DNA of 64,000 nucleotides, from assembly GCA_028282905.1 (NCBI GenBank), contig JANQGW010000146.1, positions 1 through 64,000 of the forward strand, in the 5' to 3' direction. Positions 7,618 through 16,919 of this stretch are shown piece by piece. This DNA is from Sedimentisphaerales bacterium (lineage in GTDB: Bacteria > Planctomycetota > Phycisphaerae > Sedimentisphaerales > Anaerohalosphaeraceae). The notes under the pieces are model-generated. The model was not told the DNA's origin and made no database searches. It saw only the letters and a list, made by a program, of their open reading frames with translations. The translations under genes and the position numbers were made by a program. Numbering within the stretch: position 1 is the first letter of the stretch; every line of letters begins with the position of its first letter.

Positions 7618-9639
7618 ATGAAGAAATTTGGAAGTTTAATGTTGATGATAATCATGCTTATGCTGACTGGCAGTGCCTTTGCAACATCGATCGTTATCGT
7701 CAATGGTGATTTCGAGACCGGCAGTGACAATGATGCTCCGCCGTCAGGTTGGACCGACAACAGTTCTGCTCCCAGTTTCTGGTTGGGCGTGGCGGACGAA
7801 ACAGGAAACCCGACGCAGAGCGAATGGGATTCTGCCCCCAGTTCATTGGGGAATTTTATTCTTACAACTGCACGTCAGTCTGCCGGGGCAGGCTCACAGC
7901 CGGTAGACGGCCAGTTGATTCAGGTGGTGGATTTATCACCTTTGGCAACCAGTATTGATGCTGGTGCCCAGAGTCTGAATGTCGATTTTATCTGGGCCAG
8001 CGATGACTCCCGTGATACCGGGGCTTTCAGCCTGCGTTTTTTCGATGCATCTGATGTCGAACTTGGTACCGGTTACAGTGTGGCATTGGACGACGGGGAT
8101 GGCTACAATTTTGTGGGCTGGTTTGAGGAGACAGTCGGTGGTCTGGCGCCCGTCGGTGCTCGCAGCGTCATGTTGCAAATTGATACAACTCGTACGGGTG
8201 GCTCGGAAACCAACATTTGGATCGATAATATCTCTCTTCGGAACACTGTTAGCAATCCTTCTCCCACTGGCGACATGGTTGATGTTATGGCAACGTTGAG
8301 TTGGGACGCTCCTGAATTAATTCCTGGTGCAACCTATAATGTCTATTTTGGGACAAACGAGCCGAATTTTAATGAACCGGCGCCGTATGGGTTGACACTT
8401 ATCGGTATGGCCGGTCAAACAGCGACAACGGCGACTCCGGTTCCGAGCCCGATGCAAAATGGGACAACCTATCACTGGGTGGTCGATTCCCTTGAGCCGA
8501 ATGATGTTGCACCTTATACTCCGATTCTGCATCAGGGTTCTGGCTGGAGCTTTACTGCGGCGCCTTTGGACTATCCGCCGATCGTGGATATTCCGGATGA
8601 TGCTGATGAAATTCTGACCTGGCTTGCAGAGTTACCGGAAAGTGGTCTGTCCGGAGTCATTGATGACAACGGTGAAGTCGACATTCTTGAAGCCAATATT
8701 GAGTGGTCCGTTGTTGCTTATGCTGGTGAGCCGCTGGATGCCGTGGCGCAGGTGATTGACCGTAGCAGTCACTTAGGCAATGTTCCGTCTGGTGAGGATC
8801 CGAATTTACTGAGAGATTGGATCGGCTCGGATACGCGTAAATTAGGTGAGCCTTTGGTCCTCACACTGAGTGGCCTTCCGGCGGGAGATTATACGTGGGC
8901 ATCGACGCACTACGATCTTGAGAATCAGAGCGGTCTATTTAGTGTGACCGTTGACGGTGTGACGGTGGGCACGATCGGCGATATCGGATCGGGTGCTGAC
9001 GATGATCCGATTTCAACCTTCAGCACGACGATTACCTCTGATGGTGTGAATCCGATTGAACTGGTCTTTGACCTGCTGCCTCAGGATCAGCAGCCCGATC
9101 TTGGCAATTCTGTGTATACGATGTTCTTTGTCATGAACAGCTTTGAGCTGACCGATGGCATCGATACACTGAAGGTCGACTTTGGTCGTGATAATAATCC
9201 GGATACCGGTACCGGTGCAACCCCCATCGCGTCCGGCCATGACGGTTATCTGGCGCTGCACGAGGACCTGACGACCTTTACGGCTCACTCTTATACCCTG
9301 GGTTCAGCGACGATTACGGTTCTGCCGGATTGGCCGGCACTGTTGAACACAACCGTGACTAAGACGTCCACAGGACTCTCCTCGACAGCCGAATTAATGA
9401 CCGACAGCACAGGCACGTTTACGATTCAGTTGACTGCCACCGACAACGGTGGGCAGTCCGGATCCGATACGATGACCCTTCGTGTGGCTGAAGATGCTTG
9501 TGATGCCGCTAAGATCAACGGTGCGACCGTGAACTACTATGACGTTGACGGGAATTGTATCGTGGATTTGAATGATTTTACATCATTCGCTTTAGAGTGG
9601 CTGAAGGATATCTCACTGACTGCTTCAGTCGTGAACTGA
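7618..9639 (+). CDS. Secreted multidomain protein, long paralog with fibronectin-like domains and dockerin-like tail
   Basis: ATG 7618 has AGGAG upstream (7605-7609). After a signal peptide, residues 23-205 repeat the head of the preceding gene almost word for word (DFETGSDND, SGWTDNSSAPSFWLGVA, GNIL-type strands, NIWIDNIS). PEP-CTERM is replaced by fibronectin/cadherin-like beta domains (SWDAPELIPGATYNVYFGTNEPN at about 235-320, then a VDIPDDADEILTWL region and a TLRVAEDACDA end). The C-terminus has a single dockerin-like repeat, DVDGNCIVDLNDFTSFALEWL. The local DNA identity points to a recent tandem duplication or gene conversion. It is exported and probably binds glycan or another cell-surface partner; no catalytic motif is seen. 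Confidence 0.85.
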   Translation: MKKFGSLMLMIIMLMLTGSAFATSIVIVNGDFETGSDNDAPPSGWTDNSSAPSFWLGVADETGNPTQSEWDSAPSSLGNFILTTARQSAGAGSQPVDGQLIQVVDLSPLATSIDAGAQSLNVDFIWASDDSRDTGAFSLRFFDASDVELGTGYSVALDDGDGYNFVGWFEETVGGLAPVGARSVMLQIDTTRTGGSETNIWIDNISLRNTVSNPSPTGDMVDVMATLSWDAPELIPGATYNVYFGTNEPNFNEPAPYGLTLIGMAGQTATTATPVPSPMQNGTTYHWVVDSLEPNDVAPYTPILHQGSGWSFTAAPLDYPPIVDIPDDADEILTWLAELPESGLSGVIDDNGEVDILEANIEWSVVAYAGEPLDAVAQVIDRSSHLGNVPSGEDPNLLRDWIGSDTRKLGEPLVLTLSGLPAGDYTWASTHYDLENQSGLFSVTVDGVTVGTIGDIGSGADDDPISTFSTTITSDGVNPIELVFDLLPQDQQPDLGNSVYTMFFVMNSFELTDGIDTLKVDFGRDNNPDTGTGATPIASGHDGYLALHEDLTTFTAHSYTLGSATITVLPDWPALLNTTVTKTSTGLSSTAELMTDSTGTFTIQLTATDNGGQSGSDTMTLRVAEDACDAAKINGATVNYYDVDGNCIVDLNDFTSFALEWLKDISLTASVVN

Positions 9640-9670
9640 AGACAATTGTAATGAATGATTATTATCTCCT

Positions 9671-9692
9671 CGGTCCGCTGACGGGCGGACCG
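9671..9692 (+). terminator. Stem-loop after the dockerin-tailed gene
   Basis: An eight-base perfect stem (CGGTCCGC / GCGGACCG) with a six-base loop, 32 bases after the stop of the upstream gene. No T-run follows, so it may be a processing or rho-dependent structure rather than an intrinsic terminator. Confidence 0.4.
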
Positions 9693-9767
9693 GGGGATTG
9701 GCTTCCTCCGGGTCCGTACGCCTGGTGCCTGATTGACAGAGGGTTTATCTTTAACGGGAATAAGACA

Positions 9768-10535
9768 ATGGGAATGGTTAGGAAAGGATTCACGTTAATC
9801 GAGCTGCTGGTTGTGATTGCGGTTATTGCACTTTTGATGGCTGTCATTATGCCCGCATTGGCGCGTGCAAAAGCTCAGGCCAAAAAGACGGCGTGCCTGA
9901 GCAATCTGAGGCAGATTGGCGTTGCGATAAATACATATTTTGTTTCTTCCAGCCGGCCTCTGGAAAAGAGCTGGCACTGGAAAAACGGCACCTGTGACTT
10001 TGCTCATGAATACCACAACGCGGATGTACATACGGCTTTAGTGGACGTAGCCTCTATATTGCCCGACCGGGATGCATTCTTTTGTCCAAGTGTCAAAAAT
10101 CTGTCGCATGAAAAAAATTACAAGGTGGGGTATCGCGATCCCGGTACTGTGATTGGCTCCGGAGAATTGGACGACGTTCCTTCTTGTTCATACTGTATTA
10201 GTAAAGGCCTTCCGGAAAAGCATTTTGATATCTGGAGTGCTTATAGCTGGATTTGGAAAACCGAGGTGCGCGAGGAAGTTGTGCGGGTTAATCCGGGTTC
10301 ACGTGATGTCTTAATGATTGACACCAGTCCCACCATGTGGAGACGGGTGGCAATTACCTGGCCGTATTTCGAACCGGCCGGCATCAATCAGCCTATTGAA
10401 CATTACAACGCACTTTATCAAGATGGTCATGTTGAGAGTGTGGCCAATAAAGACTATGAGATGAACGAATTTCTCTGGGGTACGCCTTACTGGGGCGGTT
10501 ATGATTCTCCGGGGCCTTGGGATAAGATCGATTGA
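9768..10535 (+). CDS. Prepilin-like protein with N-terminal methylation motif and DGHV motif
   Basis: ATG 9768 gives MGMVRKGFTLIELLVVIAV, the type IV prepilin/pseudopilin cleavage and methylation motif (cleavage between G and F, then E at +5) plus the hydrophobic helix. The frame is open further upstream, but earlier starts would put a long, unlikely leader ahead of the motif. The helix continues into ARAKAQAKKTACLSNLRQIGVAIN, typical of the planctomycete prepilin-like family, and the C-terminus has HYNALYQDGHVESV, the conserved DGH motif. It is probably a minor pseudopilin or surface protein. Four such genes occur in the window, each beside a secreted-protein cassette. Confidence 0.85.
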   Translation: MGMVRKGFTLIELLVVIAVIALLMAVIMPALARAKAQAKKTACLSNLRQIGVAINTYFVSSSRPLEKSWHWKNGTCDFAHEYHNADVHTALVDVASILPDRDAFFCPSVKNLSHEKNYKVGYRDPGTVIGSGELDDVPSCSYCISKGLPEKHFDIWSAYSWIWKTEVREEVVRVNPGSRDVLMIDTSPTMWRRVAITWPYFEPAGINQPIEHYNALYQDGHVESVANKDYEMNEFLWGTPYWGGYDSPGPWDKID

Positions 10536-10717
10536 CAGTGCCGCTCAAATTGTAGTTGGACTGTGTATTTAGATGTCGCAGCCAGGCGATACTGATTATT
10601 GAAATAAACATTATGAAGACTGAACTGTTAATAATGAACAGGCAAGCTTATTCGATGTGGACAGCTGACGGGAAAGATAGATTGTAAATTGGTTTAGGTT
10701 GTCATTATAATCTGATT

Positions 10718-13700
10718 ATGGGAAAATTATCAATGTGTAGAAACATTCAATGGGTGGGAATAGTGCTTTTTCAGATTTGTTTTTGTCAACTTCTTTTTGC
10801 GGCGTTACCTGTCACCGAAGGATTGGTGTTGCATCTGGATGCAGGGGATCTTGCGCTTGCCGACGGTACGGCTGTTGCATCCTGGGATGCTGCTTCACAG
10901 GCAACTGCCAGTGCTCAACCGGTTTATGTGGCCAATGACAGTGTGTTCAATAGTCTGCCGGTTGTGCGATTCGATGGAATTGATGACTGGATGGCGTTGC
11001 CGAGTCCGGCTCCGTTTAATGTGGGTTCAGTGACGATGTTTGCCGTTGGTAAATTTATTCCCGATGGTTCCAACCAGTATATGGTAGCCGGCCAGGATGG
11101 GGGCGGTGATGACCGCATTCGCATTTCCATTGACGGAGGCTTTGAATATCGCATCGGCAGTTCCGGCTGGCGCGCTGTGAATACCGGAGCCATTGATGAA
11201 AATGTCCATATTTTTGAGATTCTTTCAACTGCAGAAGGTTTCCTGGATGGTGCCGGCGTGGGAACCGCTGCGAATTCTTCCACAGAGACTCCTGTGGCTC
11301 TGAATATAGGGTCGTACAATCGTGGCGAGAAAGATTTTCTCTCCGGCGATTTGGCGGAGTTGATTATTTTTAATCGAGTTCTCACAACGGGCGAGCGAAA
11401 CGAAGTGGGGGCTTATCTCGAAACAAAATATGCACTTACTACCGATTATGCCGGGGTAAATCCACAGGTGCATACACCCATCCCCTCTGATGGTAGTCAA
11501 AATATCCCGCTCGATGCTGTGTTAAGTTTCCAGTCACCGGCTGAAGTTGATAATCCGGTGTATGATGTATACTTTGGGGTATCAAACACCGTTCCTGTTT
11601 TGGTCTCAGAGGGACAGACTGAAACAACATTTGATCCGTATGGTTCTGATTTACTGCAGCCCGGACAAGCATACAATTGGCGTGTGGATATTCAGGGCGG
11701 TGCCCAAGGATCTGTCTGGAGTTTTACAACTCGTTCAGAATCATTGGCATCACTGCAAGCTGATATGAATGAAGACAGTGTGGTTGATATTCTTGATTTA
11801 AAGATGCTGTCGGAATGGTGGCTTTCCACAACCTCTGCCCCGGTGAATATTGATCAGAGCGGTAAGATTGATATGAAGGACTATGCGAGTGTTTCGTCCA
11901 TGTGGAAAAAGAATGGTCCGGCGCCTGCCGGTTATGTCATTTCCCGATGTGGACCGGCTGACTTCAAGGTTGCAGATGCTGACGAAATTACGATGATTTA
12001 TGTCGATTCCGCTGATTATACGGTCTGTCAAATCGCCGCCGAATGTCTGGCGGATGATATCGCTCAGATCTGCGGGACAAAACCGGCGATTGTCCACAGT
12101 TTGGAAGGACTCAGCGGTCATGTGATTTTCATTGGCACATTGGGCCGCAGTGCGGCCATTGACACGTTGGCGGCAGATAGTAAAATCAATGTTTCCGATG
12201 TTACCGGCCAATGGGAAACCTTCGCGTTGGAGGTTGTGGACAGTCCTGTTGCTTCTGTCGATCGAGGCTTGGTGATTGTTGGTAGTGACCGGCGGGGGAC
12301 GGCTTTCGGTGTCTTTGATCTGTCTGAAAAAATGGGAGTCTCGCCCTGGTTCTGGTGGGCGGATGTGCCGGTACGGTTCCGTGAGCAGATTATTGTTCGT
12401 GACGGTCGTTATAAAGAGGGGCCTCCCTCGGTCAAATATCGCGGTATTTTTATCAATGACGAGGACTGGGGCCTGCATCCCTGGTCCAAATATACCTATT
12501 CGCCGGAAGACGGGTACATCGGTCCCAAGACCTACCAGAAAGTCTTTGAATTGCTACTTCGACTGAAGGCCAATCATATCTGGCCGGCGATGCACGGATG
12601 CACAAAGGCATTTAATGCTTTCGAGGCCAATAAGGTCATTGCGGATGAATACGCTATTGTCATGGGCTCGTCGCACTGTGAGCAGATGCTGCGAAATAAT
12701 GTATGGGAATGGTATCGCTGGTCGCCTTCGGACGGTTCCAGTCGTGGCAATTGGGACTGGTGTACCAACAGTACAAAAATTACAGAATACTGGCAGGATC
12801 GAGTGAAAGTCAATGCGACTTATGAAAATGTCTATACCACCGGAATGCGCGGCATTCATGACGGCAGTATGCCGTGTTCCGGGGCAAGCAGTGCTCAGAA
12901 AGTCTGGAAAATGGAAAATGAAGTCTTTCCGGCACAGCGTCAGATGCTTGCGGATTGGGTCAATCCGGATCCTTCCAAGGTGCCGCAGATTTTCTGTCCT
13001 TACAAGGAAGTTCTTGGCTTATACGATATGAATATGCAAGTACCGGATGATATCATATTAGCTTGGCCGGATGATAACCATGGGTATATCAGGCGGCTTT
13101 CAAACTCAGCCGAACAGGGCCGCAGCGGCAGGGCCGGTGTGTATTATCATCTTTCCTACTGGGGTTCTCCGCACGATTATTTATGGTTGTCTTCGATTGG
13201 CCCGGGCCTGATCTGGGAAGAAATGAAGAAGGCCCATGATTACGGTGCCGACCAGGTTTGGATTTTCAATGTTGGAGATATCAAACCGGCCGAGATCAGC
13301 ATGGAATTTGCTTTGCAAATGGCCTGGGATATCAATCGGTGGAATCACACCAACTTACAGCAATATCTTGAACAATGGGCCTGGCGTGAGTTTGGACCGA
13401 AGCATAAGACCGAAATTGCCGAGATATTGGCCGACTATTATCGTCTGGGCCTGACCCGAAAGCCGGAACACATGGCTTCCGGCGGAGCGGCCTTTAGCCT
13501 CATTCATTATAATGACGAAGCTCAGCGGCGGATTGACGCCTATAAAACGCTTGAAGAAAAAGCTTCTGCGGTTTATCAGTCGCTGGCATCTATTTATAAA
13601 GATGCGTTTTATCAGCTTGTGTTATATCCGGTTCGGGGTGCGAGCCTGATGAATCAAAAAATCCTGTATGCCAAGAAAAGCCAGCATTATGCAAGCCAGG

Positions 13701-15364
13701 GGCGAGTCAGTGCGAATGAATATGCTGCAATGTCACAGGCAGCCTATAATCAGATTATTACAGAAACCGACTTCTATAACAATTCGGTGGCAAATGGTAA
13801 GTGGAAACACATGATGAGCTATAATCCGCGAGGTCAGTCCGTTTTTGGCCAGCCGGCAATTTCGACGGTACAGCCGGTCAACGGAGCATCGATGGGAATT
13901 GTCCTTGAAGGGCAAACCGTAGATATCGCAGACATGGATTCGGGACAACCTGCTGCTCCTTTTGATGACGATTTTTCTGATGGTTCGGCAGATGGCTGGC
14001 AACCAACAACAACGGCTCGTTGGGAAGTGAGATCCAACGGCGCAGAGATGGAATACGCAATAAATACAACTGATTACGACAGTCTTTCCGGCAGCCGGCT
14101 GGGCGAGATGTCGCTGATTGAAGGCCATCTGTATGAAAACTTCAATTTCAGTTGTCAGGCTCGCAGTTGTGATAATTTTGCCGCTAATTCATCTTCGGAT
14201 TTGGCCATTGTTTTTGGATATATAAATGAAAATAACTACAACTATTTGATTCTGAGCAGCAATGGTAGCAATTCCGTCTTATATCGTGTTGCCGGTGGGG
14301 TTCGCTCTGCTGTGACCATGGCAAGTGGAGCTGCTATTCCGGACAATAATTTCTATCTGGTCGAAATTGAAAAGAGATCGAGCCAATTGACAATCCGCTA
14401 CCGAAATCAGGTGATTTTGTCAACTAACGAAACGTTTGCGGGGGGGCTGATTGGTGTCGGCTCATATAATGATTCTTCGGCGTTTACCGATATTGATATA
14501 ACGCCTCTAGAAGGTGATCCCTCTGTAAGTTTCGACTTGCTTCCGCAATTTAATGTGTTTACCAAAGATAAGTACTTTATTGATATTTTCAACAAAGGTG
14601 ATACTGCCTTTAGCTGGACTGCAGTTCCCTCTGCTGCCTGGATTCAGTTGGATCAAACCGGTGGTACTGTTGATGCACAGCAGCGGATCTGGGTCAGCCT
14701 TGATTGGGACCAGGTTCCCCTTGGTCAAAACAATGGAACCATTGAAATTGCAGGAGCTGGCACTAATGTTAGTGTGAAGTTGGCCGCGTTCAATCCTGTC
14801 TCTCCCCGACCGGACGATATTCAGGGATTTGTTAGTTCGAACGGGTGCGTTAGCATGGAAGCCGAGAGCTATTCGAACAAAATCGATAAAAACAATGCAG
14901 GCTGGGAAACCATTGGAGCCTTGGGCCGAACGGGCGATACAATGACCATTTTACCGACAACTACTCCGAGCCGGGATATGACGGCTGACATTTTAGTCAA
15001 CAGTCCTTTGCTGGAATACGAGGTCCATCTGTGGGATGCCGGTGATCAGAAGGTCATGGTTTATTGTATCCCAACCCATGCGATCACGTCTGAACATGGA
15101 TTGCGATATGCAGTTGCCTTTGATGATCAGACACCTCAGATTGTTGAGTATGATACTGCCGAGTGGAGTGCGCAGTGGAAACTAAATGTCCTCCAAGGCG
15201 CTGCGATTTCAGAAAGTTCTCATACGCTTTCACAACCTGGTCAACATACGCTCAAAATCTGGATGGTCGATCCGGGTGTGGTTCTGGATAAGATTGTCAT
15301 CGGATCTCCCAAATCCAGCCACTTAGCTCCCCCGGAAACCCGTGTGCCATCTCAGACGCGATGA
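10718..15364 (+). CDS. GH115 family xylan alpha-1,2-glucuronidase with LamG head and internal dockerin-like pair
   Basis: A 1548-residue exported enzyme. Signal peptide about 1-28. A LamG/concanavalin-like domain at about 35-235 (GLVLHLDAGD, VRFDGIDDWM, LAELIIFNRVL) is followed by a fibronectin-like domain to about 345 and two dockerin-like repeats at about 347-400 (DMNEDSVVDILDLKMLSEWW and NIDQSGKIDMKDYASVSSMW). The GH115 N-domain and barrel follow: GSDRRGTAFGVFDLSEKMGV, SPWFWWADVPV at about 540, KYRGIFINDEDWGLHPW, LLLRLKANHIWPAMH. The C-terminal half contains an extra beta-sandwich insert (about 1085-1260) and the usual GH115 C-terminal domains. GH115 enzymes remove (4-O-methyl)glucuronate from xylan. 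A dockerin in the middle of the chain is unusual. No clear ribosome site; ATG 10733 is an alternative start. Confidence 0.9.
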   Translation: MGKLSMCRNIQWVGIVLFQICFCQLLFAALPVTEGLVLHLDAGDLALADGTAVASWDAASQATASAQPVYVANDSVFNSLPVVRFDGIDDWMALPSPAPFNVGSVTMFAVGKFIPDGSNQYMVAGQDGGGDDRIRISIDGGFEYRIGSSGWRAVNTGAIDENVHIFEILSTAEGFLDGAGVGTAANSSTETPVALNIGSYNRGEKDFLSGDLAELIIFNRVLTTGERNEVGAYLETKYALTTDYAGVNPQVHTPIPSDGSQNIPLDAVLSFQSPAEVDNPVYDVYFGVSNTVPVLVSEGQTETTFDPYGSDLLQPGQAYNWRVDIQGGAQGSVWSFTTRSESLASLQADMNEDSVVDILDLKMLSEWWLSTTSAPVNIDQSGKIDMKDYASVSSMWKKNGPAPAGYVISRCGPADFKVADADEITMIYVDSADYTVCQIAAECLADDIAQICGTKPAIVHSLEGLSGHVIFIGTLGRSAAIDTLAADSKINVSDVTGQWETFALEVVDSPVASVDRGLVIVGSDRRGTAFGVFDLSEKMGVSPWFWWADVPVRFREQIIVRDGRYKEGPPSVKYRGIFINDEDWGLHPWSKYTYSPEDGYIGPKTYQKVFELLLRLKANHIWPAMHGCTKAFNAFEANKVIADEYAIVMGSSHCEQMLRNNVWEWYRWSPSDGSSRGNWDWCTNSTKITEYWQDRVKVNATYENVYTTGMRGIHDGSMPCSGASSAQKVWKMENEVFPAQRQMLADWVNPDPSKVPQIFCPYKEVLGLYDMNMQVPDDIILAWPDDNHGYIRRLSNSAEQGRSGRAGVYYHLSYWGSPHDYLWLSSIGPGLIWEEMKKAHDYGADQVWIFNVGDIKPAEISMEFALQMAWDINRWNHTNLQQYLEQWAWREFGPKHKTEIAEILADYYRLGLTRKPEHMASGGAAFSLIHYNDEAQRRIDAYKTLEEKASAVYQSLASIYKDAFYQLVLYPVRGASLMNQKILYAKKSQHYASQGRVSANEYAAMSQAAYNQIITETDFYNNSVANGKWKHMMSYNPRGQSVFGQPAISTVQPVNGASMGIVLEGQTVDIADMDSGQPAAPFDDDFSDGSADGWQPTTTARWEVRSNGAEMEYAINTTDYDSLSGSRLGEMSLIEGHLYENFNFSCQARSCDNFAANSSSDLAIVFGYINENNYNYLILSSNGSNSVLYRVAGGVRSAVTMASGAAIPDNNFYLVEIEKRSSQLTIRYRNQVILSTNETFAGGLIGVGSYNDSSAFTDIDITPLEGDPSVSFDLLPQFNVFTKDKYFIDIFNKGDTAFSWTAVPSAAWIQLDQTGGTVDAQQRIWVSLDWDQVPLGQNNGTIEIAGAGTNVSVKLAAFNPVSPRPDDIQGFVSSNGCVSMEAESYSNKIDKNNAGWETIGALGRTGDTMTILPTTTPSRDMTADILVNSPLLEYEVHLWDAGDQKVMVYCIPTHAITSEHGLRYAVAFDDQTPQIVEYDTAEWSAQWKLNVLQGAAISESSHTLSQPGQHTLKIWMVDPGVVLDKIVIGSPKSSHLAPPETRVPSQTR

Positions 15365-15548
15365 ATCTTTAAAACCATAAAATGTCCAGTGAAAAGTCCT
15401 GCATGAGAAAGTTTTTCTGCTTTCATTGTAGAATTGAAGACTGTGAGGTATTTGTGCTTGGGGTGAAAAAGTGAAAATATTGAAGGCTCTTTGAAAACAG
15501 CAATCGGAATTATATGATTAACTTAGAGAAGTAAAACAGGAATAACAA

Positions 15549-15770
15549 ATGATTAACTTTTGCTGTAGTAAGTGCGGCCAGGCTTATCGTGTATCTGATA
15601 AATACGCTGGGAAACGTGTCAAGTGTAAGGATTGCGATCAAGTCAATACGATTGCTCAGCCGGAAAATGAAATGTTGGGTAATGGTGATAGTATTACTGC
15701 GTATAACAACTTGCTTAAAGAGTTGGCGAAGGCTGAAAAATTAGAGCCGGCCGTAGAGAATAAGCATTGA
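15549..15770 (+). CDS. Small zinc-ribbon protein
   Basis: A 73-residue protein with CCSKCGQAYRVSDKYAGKRVKCKDC: two CxxC pairs forming an MJ0042-type zinc ribbon common in planctomycetes, where the usual form is CPxCGxxYxVP...GRxxRCPxC. The rest is a charged helix (NNLLKELAKAEKLEP). ATG 15549 has AGGAA upstream. In larger planctomycete proteins this ribbon heads membrane or zinc-binding proteins; here it is alone and may be truncated just upstream of the IS1595 element. Function unknown. Confidence 0.65.
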   Translation: MINFCCSKCGQAYRVSDKYAGKRVKCKDCDQVNTIAQPENEMLGNGDSITAYNNLLKELAKAEKLEPAVENKH

Positions 15771-15849
15771 ACCGGAAAATTTTTACAAAGCTAACGATGA
15801 TATTTGGCATCAACAGCATGAAAAATGTGAGGAAAGTCAATTTTTTTAA

Positions 15850-16584
15850 GGGTCATGACTACTTGAGCGGTCTTTTTTTGAACTCATTGAGTAGTCTTTT
15901 ATACATATTTTCATTCCGATAGTTATATCTATACTCGCATTCTTTCAGATGCAAGTAAAACGTCTGTTTATGCATCCCGCGAAAGCGAGCCAGCCGGTTC
16001 TTGGCAAATCCCCAGAACCCTTCAATCCCGTTGATATGGGCATGGCCGTTGACAAATTCATTGCGGCCATGATCCACCCGAAGATGCTTGGCATAGCCCA
16101 GATCCACCAGTCCGTTATAGCCGCGCCAACCGTCAGAGTGGATCACTGAATCCAAATCCACTTTTCCTCGTATAACGGCCTGTAACGTCTTCTGAGAGCA
16201 ATCTGGCACAATTTCGGTATAGACGCTGCCGTTGCGTTGGAAGATGCCGAAGACAATCGTTTTACCGGAAGCACCGCGGCCTCGTTTGCCTTTGATCCGC
16301 CGAGCCCCAAACCAGGACTCGTCAACTTCCACTTCGCCGGCAAAGGGCGACTCTTGCTCACAGAGCCAAGCAATCCGTTCTCGAAAATATTTCAAATAGC
16401 GATTGACCGTATTGCGGTTCAATAAGGTAAGTTCTGTTATTTGAACCGCCGTTAAATCGAGGCAAAACAGCTTCAGTAACTGCCGGAATTTGGCCTCCGA
16501 AATTCGCGAAAAGTTTTTGTGCTTGTTAGTCCTTGTCATGACTGGAATTATAACAATTTTTAATGCCTATGGTAGTCATGACCC
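15850..16584. mobile_element. Complete IS1595-family insertion sequence with 8-bp target duplication
   Basis: A 735-bp element bounded by perfect 13-bp terminal inverted repeats, GGGTCATGACTAC at 15850-15862 and its complement at 16572-16584. Both ends are flanked by the same eight bases TTTTTTAA (15842-15849 and 16585-16592), the target-duplication length expected for IS1595. It holds one transposase gene on the - strand whose stop codon lies inside the left repeat. It appears intact and recently inserted. Confidence 0.9.
15859..16539 (-). CDS. IS1595-family (ISXO2-like) DDE transposase
   Basis: 226 residues filling the IS between its inverted repeats. After an N-terminal helix-turn-helix-like part (LDLTAVQITELTLLNRNTVNRYLKYF) comes the ISXO2-like DDE domain: EVDESWFGARRIKGKRGRG (first D), VIHSDGWRGYNGL (second D) and HINGIEGFWGFAKNRLARFRG (acidic third position). 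The C-terminus ECEYRYNYRNEN is typical of the family. The length is somewhat short for IS1595 enzymes, which often have an N-terminal zinc ribbon; here the ribbon is missing, as in the ISPna2/ISH4-like short forms. No frameshift or stop is present, so the enzyme may be active. Confidence 0.9.
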   Translation of the reverse strand: MTRTNKHKNFSRISEAKFRQLLKLFCLDLTAVQITELTLLNRNTVNRYLKYFRERIAWLCEQESPFAGEVEVDESWFGARRIKGKRGRGASGKTIVFGIFQRNGSVYTEIVPDCSQKTLQAVIRGKVDLDSVIHSDGWRGYNGLVDLGYAKHLRVDHGRNEFVNGHAHINGIEGFWGFAKNRLARFRGMHKQTFYLHLKECEYRYNYRNENMYKRLLNEFKKRPLK

Positions 16585-16801
16585 TTTTTTAATATACGTT
16601 TGCGTTTTCATCGTATACTATGCAGTCGTGGAATTTGGCCGGTGTTAAATCCCTCAACGAAATTTAGTGTGGATGATAATTGAGCTATCCCGCATGGTCA
16701 AAATGTGATGATGTTCACCGCTGTCAGTCATGCTTGGAATATATTGCTTGTTACTAGCAGATTGGGGGATTGTTAAAGTCATACAGGAGAACATATGGAA
16801 C

Positions 16802-16919
16802 GACCGGTTCTGATCCGGTATGCTCAGATACGGCTGAGCGTATCTGCCGACTCGCAGGGTGATATCCTGCAATATCAGATCCGCATATGATAATTTACAT
16901 ATCATAAGGAGAACCGGTC
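16802..16919 (+). ncRNA. Structured leader of IS110 element, bridge-RNA candidate
   Basis: The 118 bases directly before the IS110 transposase ATG are enclosed by a 10-bp inverted repeat (GACCGGTTCT at 16802-16811, AGAACCGGTC at 16910-16919). Inside are a perfect 7-bp hairpin (AGATACG/CGTATCT, 16826-16845) with an overlapping alternative GCTCAG/CTGAGC pairing, a 5-bp hairpin GCAGG/CCTGC (16854-16870), and an AT-rich TATGATA/TATCATA hairpin close to the start codon. IS110 elements encode a bridge RNA in the non-coding end next to the recombinase gene, and this region has the right place and build. The assignment is by position and structure only; the guide loops have not been matched to a target. 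Confidence 0.45.

Noticed and set aside
16640-16919. Riboswitch controlling the IS110 gene
   Set aside because: The folded leader is better explained by known IS110 biology; no conserved riboswitch core was recognised.
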